38,502 nucleotides of DNA, taken from assembly GCA_001179505.1 (NCBI GenBank), contig CDMY01000395.1:246617-285118 (forward strand), read 5' to 3'. How positions within the stretch are numbered: position 1 is the stretch's first letter; each line of letters opens with the position of its first letter. The notes under the pieces were generated by a model. The model saw nothing but the letters and a program-made list of their open reading frames with translations, was not told where the DNA came from and ran no database searches. Shown in pieces: positions 24,429 to 34,500 of this stretch. Made by a program: the position numbers and the translations under genes. This stretch comes from Vitrella brassicaformis (Eukaryota > Sar > Vitrellaceae).

Positions 24429-26604
24429 TCACTGGCGGCCAAGGAAGAAGTCCCCCCATCCCTCCCACCACTCCCCCCACGACCGTTGCTGCTGCTGCCG
24501 GCGCCTCATCGCCGCCTCCCGGGCCTCCCATGGCGGGAGGACCCATTTCGGGGGTCCTGGGTGCGGCAGTAGCAGTGGAGGTGGCGGTGCGTGGTGCCCG
24601 GCAATCATGGCTTGGAGCATGTGAGGTGGTAGTGGTGGTGGTGTGGGGTGGTGGGGGAACGGCATCGTCATGGGCGGGACATGTGCGGGATGGTGGAAGA
24701 TATACACAGGCGGCGCAGCAGAGGCCACAGGCGCCGCTGCGGGGGCAGCGTATGCTGCAGGTGCCTGGGACGCACCACGAGAAACCACACACAGGTCAAG
24801 AACTCGTTGTATGTATCGTTCTCTTTCATGTTCTCACCTGCGGTGTGTGACGTGGGTGTCGCTGGCCGTCTCCTCCGCCTGCCCTCCCATCGCCCTCTCC
24901 GTGCACCACGGACCCACTGCCTGGCTGGGACTCTGGATAGTGGATGCGTGGGTGGTGTATTGAGTCATCCTTCTTCTCGACCTCGGCCGTCCGCCCGCTG
25001 TCCACCGCCTGGGCGGGCCTCCCGCTGTCCACCGCCGGGGCGGGCAGCTGGAAAGCGAAGGCTGTCGGCAGGGCAGGGACGGCGGGGGGCTCTCCTGTGG
25101 GTGAGATGGTGCGATGGATGGACTCGCTGCCATGGAGGTGACGGGAGGTGGGCGTCGGGGCGGCACTCTGGAGGGGCGATGGCGTCTTGACTGGTAGCAC
25201 CCCCATGTCGTGTCTGAAGAAGCAAAATAGAAACAGACGTCACAGTGTATGTCCACTCACACACAGGGGTGCATCAATTACCTGTCCGGCAGTGCTCGGA
25301 TGGCCTCCCATGCCTCCTCGGTCATCATGATCTGCCGCCCCGCCAAGAGCCTGACCAGCCGCCCCACCGTCATCGCATCGTCCCACCTCCAGAACGCCGC
25401 CCTCATACGCTCCACCGCCCTCTGCCGCGCAAATGCGGCGACACGGGCCGCAAACCGCCATGACCGGAGGAGGCTCCGCAGGCGGACGACGCCCAGGCCG
25501 GCCGCAGCAGCCTCTGGCTCGGCTTCGCCCTCCTCACCCACGTCAGACAGAGACGGCCCGCCAGCCATATGGTGGCTGGTCGGCGACACATCGTCGTCGC
25601 TGATGGGCTCATACGAGTAATGTGTCTGCAGCTCGATGTGAGGCGTCGGGTTGGCATGGGGGAGGGCTGCGGGTGACGGGGAGTCGGCATCCCGACTGCG
25701 GGGCAAGTATGAGTGCGGTGTCTGCAGCTGGTGGTACTTGCGCTCGTCCGCACAATGGCCCTCCTCAGCAACCTTCACACAACACACATAACACATCCAC
25801 ACATGTACCCACTCGCCTACCCACTCTCCCACATACGTACCTCATTCTCGTGGTCGATACGATAATGGGGTTCCTCTCCCTCCCCCTCACGTCTGCTGGC
25901 GCCGCCCCCATCGTGCTGGTCCTGCTGCGCATCTGCAGGGGCAGCATCGAAGTCGTCGGCCTCCATGGGAGGCTCCTCCTCCTCTGCCTCTCCTCCCGCA
26001 GCTGGGAGCGCACAGGCCTCCGCCTGCCGATGGTGGCGCCACAACTCCCTGGCGGCCTCCATGAGGTCGTGACGGGCCTGCCGGACGTGGTGCGACTCCC
26101 CATCGGCCGTGATGACCTGGACGAGAGAGTCGCAGCCGTCGATGAGGTGCAGCTCCGGCTCTTGAGCAGCGTCAGCGACGGGAAGCCACTGACACCACTC
26201 GGCCATCGCCAACACCTCCTCTTCGAAGTACCCGCCCAGCAGTCCCGTCTCGATGACGATGGACGCGTCAAAGACGCCCTGCCCGCCGCCCTGCAGAACG
26301 TCGTGGATGTCACCCCCACCCACGACCCTCCTCGCCCGCCAGATGCCGACGAGGGGGTGGTTGACATCCACGCGCCCCTCGAGCAGGTAGCTGATGACTC
26401 GGTCGGCGCTGACGCGGAACTTGCCAATCATGCGGCGCTCAGCGTACATGACCTGAATGACGTCCGTTACACCCACACATATCCCAGCTGTGTGTGTGCA
26501 GGGGGGGATGAATGGTGCGTACCGGCTCCTTCGTCCTCTCGTTCTCTGCGTCCTGCATATCCTCCTGGGCGTTTGACAGCGCCTTGAACTTAAGGCTAAG
26601 GCCT
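24429..26604 (-). CDS. Most complete member of the J-domain/Sfi1-repeat family (J domain lost)
   Basis: Five exons keep phase: 26523-26604, 25841-26452, 25282-25772, 24838-25213, 24429-24764; from the ATG in the first exon this is about 616 residues. Order: end of J-domain helix IV (FKALSNAQED), a conserved block (VMYAERRMIGKFRVSADRV, YLLEGRVDVNHPLVGIWRAR, VFDASIVIETGLLGGYFEEE, EWCQWLPVAD), an acidic linker, a Ser/Pro region (TPHSYLPRS, SPSPAALPHANPTPHIELQ, HMAGGPSLSD), Sfi1-like tryptophan/arginine helices (LLRSWRFAARVAAFARQRAV, ERMRAAFWRWDDAM), then a Pro/Ala/His-rich tail ending WGEWWEGWGDFFLGRQ. Sfi1 repeats bind centrin in yeast and animals; binding here is inference. The J core just upstream (26693-26727) carries HQD and a 1-bp deletion, so this copy probably starts after it. 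Whether an upstream exon supplies a different start is unresolved. Confidence 0.6.
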
Positions 26605-26692
26605 CTGATGAGATATCACGATATCACACAGGCGCACCAGCAGTAGTCGCAAAGTCCGCATGGCATTGCGTGCGGTGCCTTGCCCAGCTTAC

Positions 26693-27110
26693 GTATCGCC
26701 GCCGGTTTATCTTGGTGCAGAACCAACGCACACGGTGGTGCTGTTCTTTCCTCGCCCTCCCACTCCTTTTCGCCGATCTTCGGCTCTAACCCATTTCCGC
26801 TGTGTGTAACGTTTGCCGATCTGTGATTTTGCCCACGGGCGGGTCCGAGCTATTGAAAGAAAAGAGGAAGACATTCGCTATCATGAAAGTAAGAACAATC
26901 TCCTTAATGATCCGGAGACACGACGGGACTCCTTAAAGTATGACACTAAGGAGTTGCTTCTCTCGAATCCACAACCACAAAAATCGACGCGAGAAGGAAA
27001 TCGAAGCGGCAGTGGAGAGTGACAGAGGGCGTAATGACATACACAAGAGCTCATAGACGTCATTCTTTATGCGCCCCAGCGTTTCAAACACCCGCTCCTC
27101 CTCCCCATCC
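26693..27110 (-). pseudogene. Decayed J-domain exons (HQD copy)
   Basis: At 26693-26727 the sense strand reads LVLHQDKP followed by the family's shared donor GTAAGCTGGGCAAGGCACC. HPD has become HQD, one G of the Gly-Gly codons is missing so the frame is lost, and the acceptor AG expected before TTGGTT is absent. A possible first J helix (EEERVFETLGRIKNDVYEL) lies at about 27045-27110. This is the eroded 5' part of the downstream family member. Confidence 0.55.
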
Positions 27111-27490
27111 TCCATGTGTGGTGGTCGGGGTGGTTCTCTCGGCCGCCAAGCTGTCGCAGGTGCGTCCTGTGCCGCCTCCTCACTAGCTCACTCTGCTTGA
27201 AGGAGGGAAATGGTGCCGAATGCTGGCTGCCTCTCTGTGACGATCAGGTGCTTCGCTCACTCGTCGGTCTGGTCTTGCGGCCTCGGTAACGTGACCTTCT
27301 TCCCTTAACCTCAGTTTCCTTCACACTCCGCGTAGAGACACGCAAATGGAATCCATTTGGATGCCACGGGGAAGTTGAAGGAAGGGCCCGCGAGATATAA
27401 AATGTAGTCAGCGATGATCGACCTGAACACACCCACACAGAGAACAGCAACACACACACGTGCATATGTGTGGTGCCTTGTCTCGCCTAC
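27111..27490. repeat. Non-coding stretch with diverged copy of the TATAAAATGTA repeat
   Basis: No exon is supported. Bases 27393-27434 (CGAGATATAAAATGTAG then CAGCGATGATCGACCTG) are a diverged copy of a segment found better preserved at 28231-28310 and 31006-31086. Confidence 0.5.
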
Positions 27491-27527
27491 GTATCGCCGC
27501 CAGGCTTGTCCGGATGGACCACCAACG
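27491..27527 (-). pseudogene. J-core exon with intact HPD, isolated copy
   Basis: A 37-bp exon encoding (A)LVVHPDKPGGDT, flanked by CTCTGTGCAG acceptor and GTAGGCGAGACAAGG donor. The upstream helix I-II exon is degraded: at about 27610-27650 one frame reads IQVAYRV followed by a stop. No helix IV exon follows within 400 bp, so this is best read as an orphan fragment. Confidence 0.6.
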
Positions 27528-27700
27528 CTGCACAGAGAGAGAAGAGGAGGCAACGTAACGTACTGTATTCTGCACTGGGAACATGGACAGCATCCACCTC
27601 TCCACCTCTCTACACGCGATAAGCGACCTGAATACATAGACAGAGCGGCAGCAGCTCGTGGGGAAACTGCCGTCTGCTGCGGTCAGTTTCGCCATGGTGT

Positions 27701-27902
27701 CTAACCGTTCGATGTGCGCCTGCTGTCGGCAACCGGCAGCCACTCCCGCATGTCCCTCATGACCTTGATCTCCTCATGCAGGTAGCTGTCGAGGGGGCCC
27801 GTCTCGATCACAACGAGCGGCCCTTTGGCGTCCAGGACGCCCCATCCTTCCCCGTGGAGTACGTGGTCGATGTTGGCTAGTCGCAGTTCCTCCCGCCGTA
27901 AC
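27701..27902 (-). pseudogene. Fragment of the family's middle domain
   Basis: The frame reads DHVLHGEGWGVLDAK, VIETGPLDSYLHEEI and REWLPVAD, clearly related to the DIHDVLQGGGQGVFDAS, VIETGLLGGYFEEE and CQWLPVAD blocks of the exon at 25841-26452. The preceding half (AERRM...YLLEGRVD) is missing, so the exon is truncated. Confidence 0.65.
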
Positions 27903-27955
27903 TGATGCCGTAAGTGCACAGCGTATATATATGTGCGATGTCTTGCCCAGCTCAC

Positions 27956-28205
27956 GTGTCACCTCCTGGCTTGTCAGAGTGCATCATGAGTGCTGCACAC
28001 ACAGAGAGAACCAAGGGAAGGCAACGCAAGTAGAGTTCTGCACTGGCCATACGGCTCAGCTGGCATCTCTCTGCACGTGCATGGCCTCGCCTTTCCCCCT
28101 TCCATCCCTTACCCTTTCCTCAGTATGCCTTTTGTATGGTGCTCAGATCGGCATCTCTCTCCACGCCGAGGACATCGAAAAAGCGCTGTTCGTCGCCCTC
28201 TTCAA
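27956..28205 (-). pseudogene. J-domain copy with HSD and in-frame stops
   Basis: The first exon (about 28110-28205) reads QIEEGDEQRFFDVLGVERDA then DLSTIQKAY, a well preserved J helix I-II, but has one stop before QIEEG and TGA right after KAY (AYQQK in the intact copy). The 37-bp core exon at 27956-27992 reads ALMMHSDKPGGDT with Pro to Ser in HPD, which abolishes Hsp70 stimulation in known J proteins. Donor GTGAGCTGGGCAAGACA is the family's usual one. Confidence 0.7.
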
Positions 28206-28230
28206 TCTGCTAATACTGGAACTGGACGTT

Positions 28231-28310
28231 CTTGCAAAGCGGACGGGAAAGGAGACACACTCGCTAACGGATATAAAATGTAGACAGCGATAATCGACCT
28301 GGACACACGC
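28231..28310. repeat. Family-wide intron segment, copy 1
   Basis: Nearly identical to 31006-31086 (CTTGCAAAGCGGACGGGAAA, then GGATATAAAATGTAGACAGCG, then ACCTGGACACACGCA) and partly to 27393-27434. On the minus strand it is the 3' end of an intron: pyrimidine tract CTCCTTTCCCGTCCGCTTTG then CAAG at an exon start in the two well preserved copies. Confidence 0.7.
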
Positions 28311-28587
28311 ATGGGCCGACCAGCCATATGGTCACTTGCAGCCGGCGAATCGTCGTCGCTGAGGGGGTCATACGAGTTGTTTGTCTGCAGGTCGATATGT
28401 GGTGTCAGGTTGGCCTGGGGGAGGGCTGCGGGTGACGGGTCGCCAGCGTCACTGCGGGGCGCATACGAGTGCGGGGTGTGCAGATCCACGCTCAGTCGCT
28501 CGTCGCCCTCCGCCGCCCGACGGCTTGGTGGGTCATGCAGGATGGCGCGGCTGTCGGCCTCCTGCACAGCGAACTCGACCTCCTGAG
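28311..28587 (-). pseudogene. Fragment of the family's Ser/Pro region
   Basis: After a GACTCAG acceptor the frame reads EVEFAVQEADSRAILHD, then LHTPHSYAPRSDAGDPSPAA, TPHIDLQTNNSYDPLSDDDS and DHMAGRP. It aligns with LQTPHSYLPRS, TPHIELQTHYSYEPISDDD and HMAGGPSLSD in the member at 25282-25772. The Sfi1-like helices that should follow are missing. Confidence 0.65.
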
Positions 28588-28682
28588 TCAAATTACAGAA
28601 CATACAGCACACAACACACACGACCATCAGACAACCACCCACTTTCTGCCCATCCATATATCGATGTGTCACACCCACCCGC

Positions 28683-30533
28683 CTACCTCGACAGTACATT
28701 CAGTGCGATTCTCTGGCCCCTCCACAGCGGTGTCTGCTCGACCTGAGCCCTCTGGTCCCCCACAGCGGCTTCGCTAGACAGCGGCTCGGGGCAGCGCGCC
28801 GGCGTCTCGGCTTCGCCCTCCTGCTTCGCCGACAGGGGGTTGGGGGGACGGTCCACGGCGGGGGGAAGACGCCTCTCTCCAATCTGTCCGAGTGCAGCCT
28901 GCAAGGCCTCCACCTGGGCCAGGAGGGGACGGACGTACGCCCCCAGCAGCTCTGAAGGGCTCGGTCGCATGCTCGGCATCTGCGAGAGGGTGGCGGTGGC
29001 GAGCCGCTGAATACCCTCAGTGATGGACGCAGCGATGGGCGTCGCCGTGGGTGTGTCGTGGGTGAAATGGTGCAGCAGAGTTGTGGTGGACGCCCGACCG
29101 AGAGGGCCTGCAGTGCGGGGGAAGTGCATCGACTCTCCTGACAACGAACACATAGGCAAAGAAGAGGGTGGATGAAGGGAGGGCGGCCATGTACGTGTTT
29201 GCTCACTCACCCTCTGGTAGGCGGATACTGCAGCCCTTGGCAGCCCTATGCACACGGCCCAGCAGTCGGCACACGGCGTCGTCCCGTCGCTCCCTCGCCG
29301 TCATGTTGCTCGCCTCATGGATGGCCGACACCCATCGGTCGACGCGCCACCCGCTCAGCGCGCCGCAGACCGTGTGGGCCAGGGTCACAGCGACGACGCA
29401 GGGCCTGATGATGAGGTGGTTGTGGCCCTGGGCGTCCGTGACGACTGTCTTGTCCTCGATCAGGCGGCTGATGAGGGCCATTGCTGCATCCAGCAGCGTT
29501 TCGTCCTCCACGTCCGCGTCATCTGCTGCTGCACACTTGTCCATCTCTCCGTCGGCCGTGACCATGGCGATGGCCAACTTGCTGGCGGCCGTCGTCAGCA
29601 CCGTGGGAGCTGCTCTCCCTCTTCGGCACCCTCGCCCGCGCGGGTCGGCAGCTGGATGCGGTAGCTGCCCGGCAGCCAGGGCGCCGCTTCCTTCCGCGTG
29701 GCTGCTGCGGCCAGGTCGGTGACCCTGACGAGGTGCTGCACGTCAGCTGGGGCGTCCTCTGCGGCCGTCGGCTCCCTCACATACACACTGGTGAGCGGGT
29801 CAGCGAGGAGGATTCCCTTCTCGTCAAACGTGACGACGGTCTCCAGCACGTCTGCAGCGGCCCTGAGTGTCGTCATGAGATCGGCCGGGGTGGCGACGGT
29901 GGGGGGTGGGAGGGGTTTGGTTGGGGTGAGGGTGAGGGAGGTCGTTGACGGCTGGAAGGCAAGGAGGGCGCTGACCAGTGACAGGAGCGGAACGGAACCA
30001 ACTGAACAAGCGGGAAACAACCAGAATGTTCACTCAGCCGTCCACTCTTTCTGCCTTTCCTTGCCCACCTTCTGCAGCCTTGGTCACCAGTAGGGACCAT
30101 GACGGTCTCCTTCTGCTCGCCGTTGTGCCGCGCCAGTCTGCACTCGTCGAACACTCCCTCTCTCTCATCAGCAACAGCAACAAAGCTACTCAGCAGAGCG
30201 TCGCTCTGCACGTGGCGGTACAGCTGCCACTCTCTGCGCAGCCGCTGGGAGATGGATGGGGAGCTGCCGACTTTCACCCGCAGTGACACGCTCATTGTGG
30301 CTCCTCCTCCACCCAGAATGTCGTCGTCGGTGCCGCTTATCACTTTGGCACCTCTGAAAACTCCATCAACGTCGTCGGAGGCCGAGTCCTGCTGCTGCAG
30401 GAGCAACCTCTTCCCTAAGAGGGTCCTCGACTGCGGTGGTCATGGCGCCGTGGTCGGCTGAAAACGAAGACAGCCGTCGCTGCGCGCGGACAGATGACAA
30501 CGGGGCTACCAGGGCTGTCCTGAGGCGTCGCAT
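28683..30533 (-). CDS. Hypothetical protein with mitochondrial-type leader; two frame breaks
   Basis: Three exons: 30069-30533, 29211-29970, 28683-29137. The N-terminus MRRLRTALVAPLSSVRAQRR is Arg/Ser/Ala-rich without acids, typical of a mitochondrial presequence. The body reads SVSLRVKVGSSPSISQRLRR, ADEREGVFDECRLARHNGEQ, then VATPADLMTTLRAAADVLE and VTFDEKGILLADPLTSVYVR, then KLAIAMVTADGEMDK, HNHLIIRPCVVAVTLAHTVC and a C-terminal helix ELLGAYVRPLLAQVEALQAA. Beta-strand-rich repeats of 'hydrophobic-T-x-D-x-G' may be related to each other. The exon joins keep phase, but one base is extra near 30405 (EEVAPAA versus LLQQQDSASDD) and one is missing near 29605 (EGEQLPRC-stop versus TVLTTAASK). These may be mutations or sequence errors. 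No family recognised. It separates two blocks of the J/Sfi1 array. Confidence 0.5.
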
Positions 30534-30599
30534 GGCAACGGTGTTGTGCCTGCAGAGAGCAATGAAAGGAAGCCATCGGAAGAGAGGAGGGCGTGAGTC

Positions 30600-32108
30600 A
30601 CTGTGGGTGTATCTCAAAAAGAATACCAGAAGTGGACGGTGATGCGCAAGATGGCGCGGCGTCGCTGGGCATCGTTGTTAGCAATAGCCTCACGAACACC
30701 GGACAGACCAGGAGGAACATGAGATTTCTTGATTGAGTAAGCAAACGAAACCGGTCTCTGCCTTTTCGTTGCTTACCGCCTTGCATTGAGAAATCTGCTC
30801 CTCCATTCGTCCCATTTGTCGGCCAGCATCCGCCTCGCCACAAGCCCCTCGATGCGTCTCTGCCTCGCCCTCTCGGCCCGTCTATCCCTCACGACACCAC
30901 TCCAAACCCTCAGGCACGTCGTCAGCTGCCCCTGTCGGCGCCTGTCGCGACACTGCTGGGTCACGAAAGCCGTCAGACGGCGCTTTTCGTCCCATGACGC
31001 GGTGTCTTGCAAAGCGGACGGGAAAGGAGAGACACTCGCTGACGGATATAAAATGTAGACAGCGATGATCAACCTGGACACACGCACGCAGGACAGGACA
31101 ATAGCACGAGGCGTATCCAGAAGGTATCCCTGTATCGACTGACCGTCGCCGCCGTCGTGACTTTTTCGCGTGCGGGGACGCTCAAACGGACCAACACCAA
31201 CCTGCACAACAACACACGTGCACGCTGGTGAGGTTATCAGACACATGTCTGCGTCGACTGACCTACTCGTCTCTCTGCGCGCTGCCTTCGGCGGTCGACG
31301 CCTCCGCTCCTTGCCCCTCCTCATTGCTGTACAGGCGCTTGCCAGCAAAGTGGCCCTCCTCAACAAACTTCACACAACACACAGCATCCACACATGTACC
31401 TATCCGAGTATCCACTCTCCCACATACCTCATTCACAGTCTTTTGTCCCTTCTTGGCCCGCCAGATGCCCGTGAAGGGGTGTTGGCGTCGACCCGGCCTT
31501 CCAGGAGGTACGTCAGCTCTTCGTCACCGCTCAAGCGGAAACGGGCTAGCATCCGCCGCTCAACGTACACAGCCTGCATGACATGCACATCACATTCACA
31601 CAGATGACACCGGCATACGTATGAGGAGCACCTACGTGTGGGTCGTCATCGTCATCGTCATTGTCATTGTCATCGTCATTGTCATCCCCGTTCACCTCCT
31701 CCTGGACCTCCTCTTGGCGCAGCCGGACGGCGTTCTCGTAGGCGTTTGAAAGCGCCTTGAAATCCTCGCTGATCAGGGACACATACGCACCCAGCAGTAA
31801 GCACCCATTCCGTGTGTGACACTGTGTGGTGTGTTGCCCAGCTTACGTGCTGCCCCCGGGCTTGTCGGGATGAACGTGCAGCGCTGCAGGCACAGAAAGA
31901 CCACACAAGTCATTTGCACTGGCCACATGGCGCAGCAGTTATCCCTTCTACCTCCCTTACCCTCCAGCTTACCCTTCTGTTGATATGCCTTTGCTATGGC
32001 GCTGAGGCTCGCCCATCTATCCACCCCGAGCACCTCGAACCAGTGCTCCTCCTCTCGACGATGATGAGATACAGTGCTCCTTCTCTTTGTCGTCGTCACC
32101 GTCGTCAT
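30600..32108 (-). CDS. J-domain/Sfi1-repeat family member with intact HPD
   Basis: J helix I-II exon 31973-32108 (EEEHWFEVLGVDRWASLSAI then AKAYQQK), core exon 31847-31883 (ALHVHPDKPGGST), helix IV exon 31636-31768 (EDFKALSNAYENAVRLRQEE, then a run of Asp/Asn) are in phase and make a complete J domain, the Hsp70-stimulating module. Next, 31428-31573 reads AVYVERRMLARFRLSGDEE, YLLEGRVDANTP, then loses one base relative to the member at 25.8 kb (restoring it would give GIWRAKK) and lacks most of that member's exon. A short exon ending at 31367 (FVEEGHFAGKRLYSNEEG) follows, and 30777-31005 encodes Sfi1-like helices (LTTCLRVWSGVVRDRRAERA, LADKWDEWRSRFLNAR). A last exon begins near 30732 (REAIANNDAQRRRAILRI in one phase). 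Because of the frame break this may be a recent pseudogene. The exons between 31.26 and 31.01 kb are uncertain. Confidence 0.55.
31006..31086. repeat. Family-wide intron segment, copy 2
   Basis: Partner of 28231-28310, with about seven differences over 80 bases. It lies immediately upstream (in the minus sense) of the Sfi1-like exon at 30777-31005, with CAAG as the presumed acceptor. Confidence 0.7.
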
Positions 32109-32892
32109 CGACTATTCGGCGCTCGAGAAAGTCAAGCTGGATGACAAACACAAGACACCCACACAAATGACCCCCACATATTTATTTTGGAATAAGTGTT
32201 CGTGTGTGTGCGTGTGTGACATACAGTGATCTTCCTTTTCCTCGTTGTCGCATGCGTCCTGTGCGCCCTGGATTTCCTGGTGCGGTAACTGAAATGCACT
32301 TGGAAATGCACTTGTTGCCGTAATGCACTTATCGCCGTTCTGCAAGAAACAAACACATACATGGTAAGAGAAGCAACGTGTGTTGACCCTCAGTATTTCG
32401 AATGCATGAATGGGCCACAAGTCGGTGAGACATGTGTGGTTTGATATTGTGCTCACCGCTGTATCTGGAGCGGTCACTTGTGCAGGTTTGCGGCCTCCTG
32501 GTGGTCCGTATATGCTCTGGCGGCGATGGACTCCAGAGGGCGTGTCCACCACACAACACCTGAGCTCACAAACGGACAAGCAGACTTGGAACGATGCATC
32601 AGAGCTCTCCGATGCTCTCTTCGTACGTGGAAGTTCTCGCCACGCCCTCCACCTGACAGTCGGGCTCGCCGCACAGTGAGAGCGAGGGGCACTCACCTTC
32701 GCCACGAGGGTCACGGTCTGGACAGAGCTGCATCTGATACATGCAAACGAATAGAGATCGTCGATGTGAGTTCTTATCCGCATACAATATCTGTGGATGC
32801 ACCCACACGTGTGCATGTGTGTGTGTGCATCTGTGTGCGTGCATGGTTCCGTACAGGCTTTTCCTCGTCATTCTTCTCCTCCTAGGGTATCT
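32109..32892. other. Region with one possible minus-strand exon
   Basis: A candidate exon at about 32216-32342 (minus) is bounded by TTTCTTGCAG and GTATGTCAC and reads CITATSAFPSAFQL, QEIQGAQDACDNEEKEDH. Its end resembles DDKEKEH just before the J domain at 32.1 kb, suggesting a small internal duplication. It could be the first exon of the J-domain gene. No other coding signal was seen. Confidence 0.35.
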
Positions 32893-33457
32893 TCATCCAC
32901 GGGAGTGATGCTGACGGTCCTGGGCCCGTTTCCAGCTGAGACATTGGAGTGCTGACTTGAGACGCTGCTTGCGTACGAACAGGTGGAGGACATCTGACCG
33001 ACAAATGAAGACGCACATGCAGTGGCGCCACTCGTTCCCTCCCTCCGTCTGCATCTCACCGGTGCGCCTGCGCCTCTCCTTGGCCATGATGGCTTCCCAC
33101 CGCCACTCACGCGACACACGCCGCATGAAGAACTCCCTCAGAGCAGCTGCATAGCCGTCTGAGGGTGCGATGCGGGCGCGTTGCTTGTGTGTGTGTGGTC
33201 CATGAGCGGAAGGCACGGCACAGTAGGCGTTTATTGGCACGCTGGCCGACGACAGGCAGGGAAACCCAATACGGTATGGTACATATTGGCACAGCGTCTG
33301 TGCGTACCTGCAGCAGGCGGACGTACTTCGCCTGTTGGACCCACGTCGTCATTGCGCATCTCAATCTCGCCCGCCGTAACGCCCCAGTCAACCGCTTGGC
33401 GGCGCGACGCCACGCCCGCATGGTGCGAGCCGCACCGACCCAACGGGCAAAGAAAGT
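32893..33457 (-). CDS. Sfi1-like repeat exons (partial gene)
   Basis: Exon 33308-33457 (50 codons, phase 0) reads TFFARWVGAARTMRAWRRAA, RLRCAMTTWVQQAKYVRLLQ. The next, from 33241, reads RANKRLLCRAFRSWTTHT. Then come ALREFFMRRVSREWRWEAIM ending at 33060, and 32893-32993 (DVLHLFVRKQRLKSALQCLS, WKRAQDRQHHSRG, stop). Each unit has the Sfi1 pattern: a hydrophobic/aromatic residue, Trp about 20-30 residues apart, and many Arg. Four to five units are visible. The splice between the second and third pieces is not resolved. It lies 3' of the J cores at 33.7 and 33.9 kb and is probably the C-terminal half of the same ancestral gene. Confidence 0.5.
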
Positions 33458-33599
33458 CTGCAGGTGCCGCGTATCAGTCCGTTGCCGTATTTGTCGTTCT
33501 CGCCCTGGAAGACGTCACAGAGGCCTGATGCCTCGCTCCGCTTGTCCTCCTCACCATCCCTCGAGAAGCAGGACAGCATCCACTAGGGCGTTCTCGTAT

Positions 33600-33740
33600 G
33601 AATTGCGGTGCCTTGAATGCCTCTTTGGCCACGAATCACTCACACGCACCAACGGCGAGAAGAAATGCATGGTTCGCCGTGTGCTGTCTTACCCAGCTTG
33701 CGTATCTCCTATTGGCTTATCCGATCGACGTCCGTCACAC
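33600..33740 (-). pseudogene. Decayed J-core and helix IV exons (RSD copy)
   Basis: At 33702-33728 the sense strand aligns gap-free with other cores but reads RSDKPIGDT, so HPD is RSD; the donor is GCAAGCTGGGTAAGACA, a GC form of the family donor. About 100 bp on, near 33571-33612, GCATTCAAGGC...CATACGAGAACGCC matches the FKAL...AYENA helix IV exon but with a frameshift. Confidence 0.55.
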
Positions 33741-33829
33741 CCACACAGAACCCCAGCTCATTCAGGTGTGTGTGGTTGTGTGTGGTTGTGTGGGTGTATG
33801 TTGCGTACCTGCTCCTCTTAGCGGATCCG

Positions 33830-34140
33830 CACCGCCTTTCCCTGAGCACACGCACGCAACAACACTAGTTGCACAGCTCGTAAAGCTTTGGTGTCTTGCC
33901 CAGCTAACCTGTCGCCTCCGGGCTTGTCAGGGTGGACCAGCAGCGCTGCACAGAAGGTAACCAAACACTTGACGTGCACTGAGTCACTGGCCACATGTTT
34001 CTCGAGCACGACATCTCTCTGCCCCTCTCCCATGCCCTTACCCTTCGCTCGATACGCCCTGCCTATGCCAATTGAAAGAGCGAACGGCTGCTTTCTGATG
34101 ATGAGGCGTCGATTTATGTCGTCGTTCTTCGCAGCCTGGC
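33830..34140 (-). pseudogene. J-domain copy with HPD but truncated helix IV
   Basis: Exon 34042-34140 reads NDDINRRLIIRKQPFALSIG then IGRAYRAK, a diverged helix I-II. The 37-bp core at 33909-33945 reads ALLVHPDKPGGD(R/S), donor GTTAGCTGGGCAAGACACC. The following exon near 33845 (GKAVRIR then TAA) matches NAVRLRQEE with CAA changed to TAA. So the domain is cut short. An exon just upstream at about 34411-34500 (DELESFPPTFFGDWLMEFKR, TAKNK, strong donor GTAAGAC) may be its N-terminal partner. Confidence 0.5.
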
Positions 34141-34410
34141 CTTGCAACCACAGAGAAAGCACAGAAAGCGACAAATGCATTGTCGGACTCTGCAAGTGCC
34201 CGGCCTGCTTTTCCTCCTCCATCCCATCTCTTACCCCTTCTGTCGCTACACCTGGGGCAGTAAAAGACTTCGAACTGTACTGTTCTTTCTGGCTGGCGCC
34301 CGAGCTGTCACTCAACCCTCGGACGTGCTACACCTTCTTCATATCATGCGCGCCTGCCTCTGTATGAGCCTCCATCGATGCTGATGCACACAGAATACCC
34401 TGTACACAAA

Positions 34411-34500
34411 CCGTCTTACCTTGTTCTTCGCTGTTCTCTTAAACTCCATCAGCCAGTCGCCAAAAAAGGTGGGCGGGAACGATTCGAGTTCATCCAGGAG
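34411..34500 (-). CDS. Possible 5' exon of the 34.1 kb J-domain copy
   Basis: Reads LLDELESFPPTFFGDWLMEF then KRTAKNK before a GTAAGACGG donor. Composition and the strong donor suggest a true exon, but its 5' boundary is unclear and the family is not recognised. Confidence 0.35.

Noticed and set aside
32868-32993. Ser-rich frame ending GGEE as the Sfi1-like gene's last exon
   Set aside because: The upstream exon ends in phase 1, which selects the frame reading DVLHLFVRKQRLKSALQC, a further Trp repeat, stopping at 32893.
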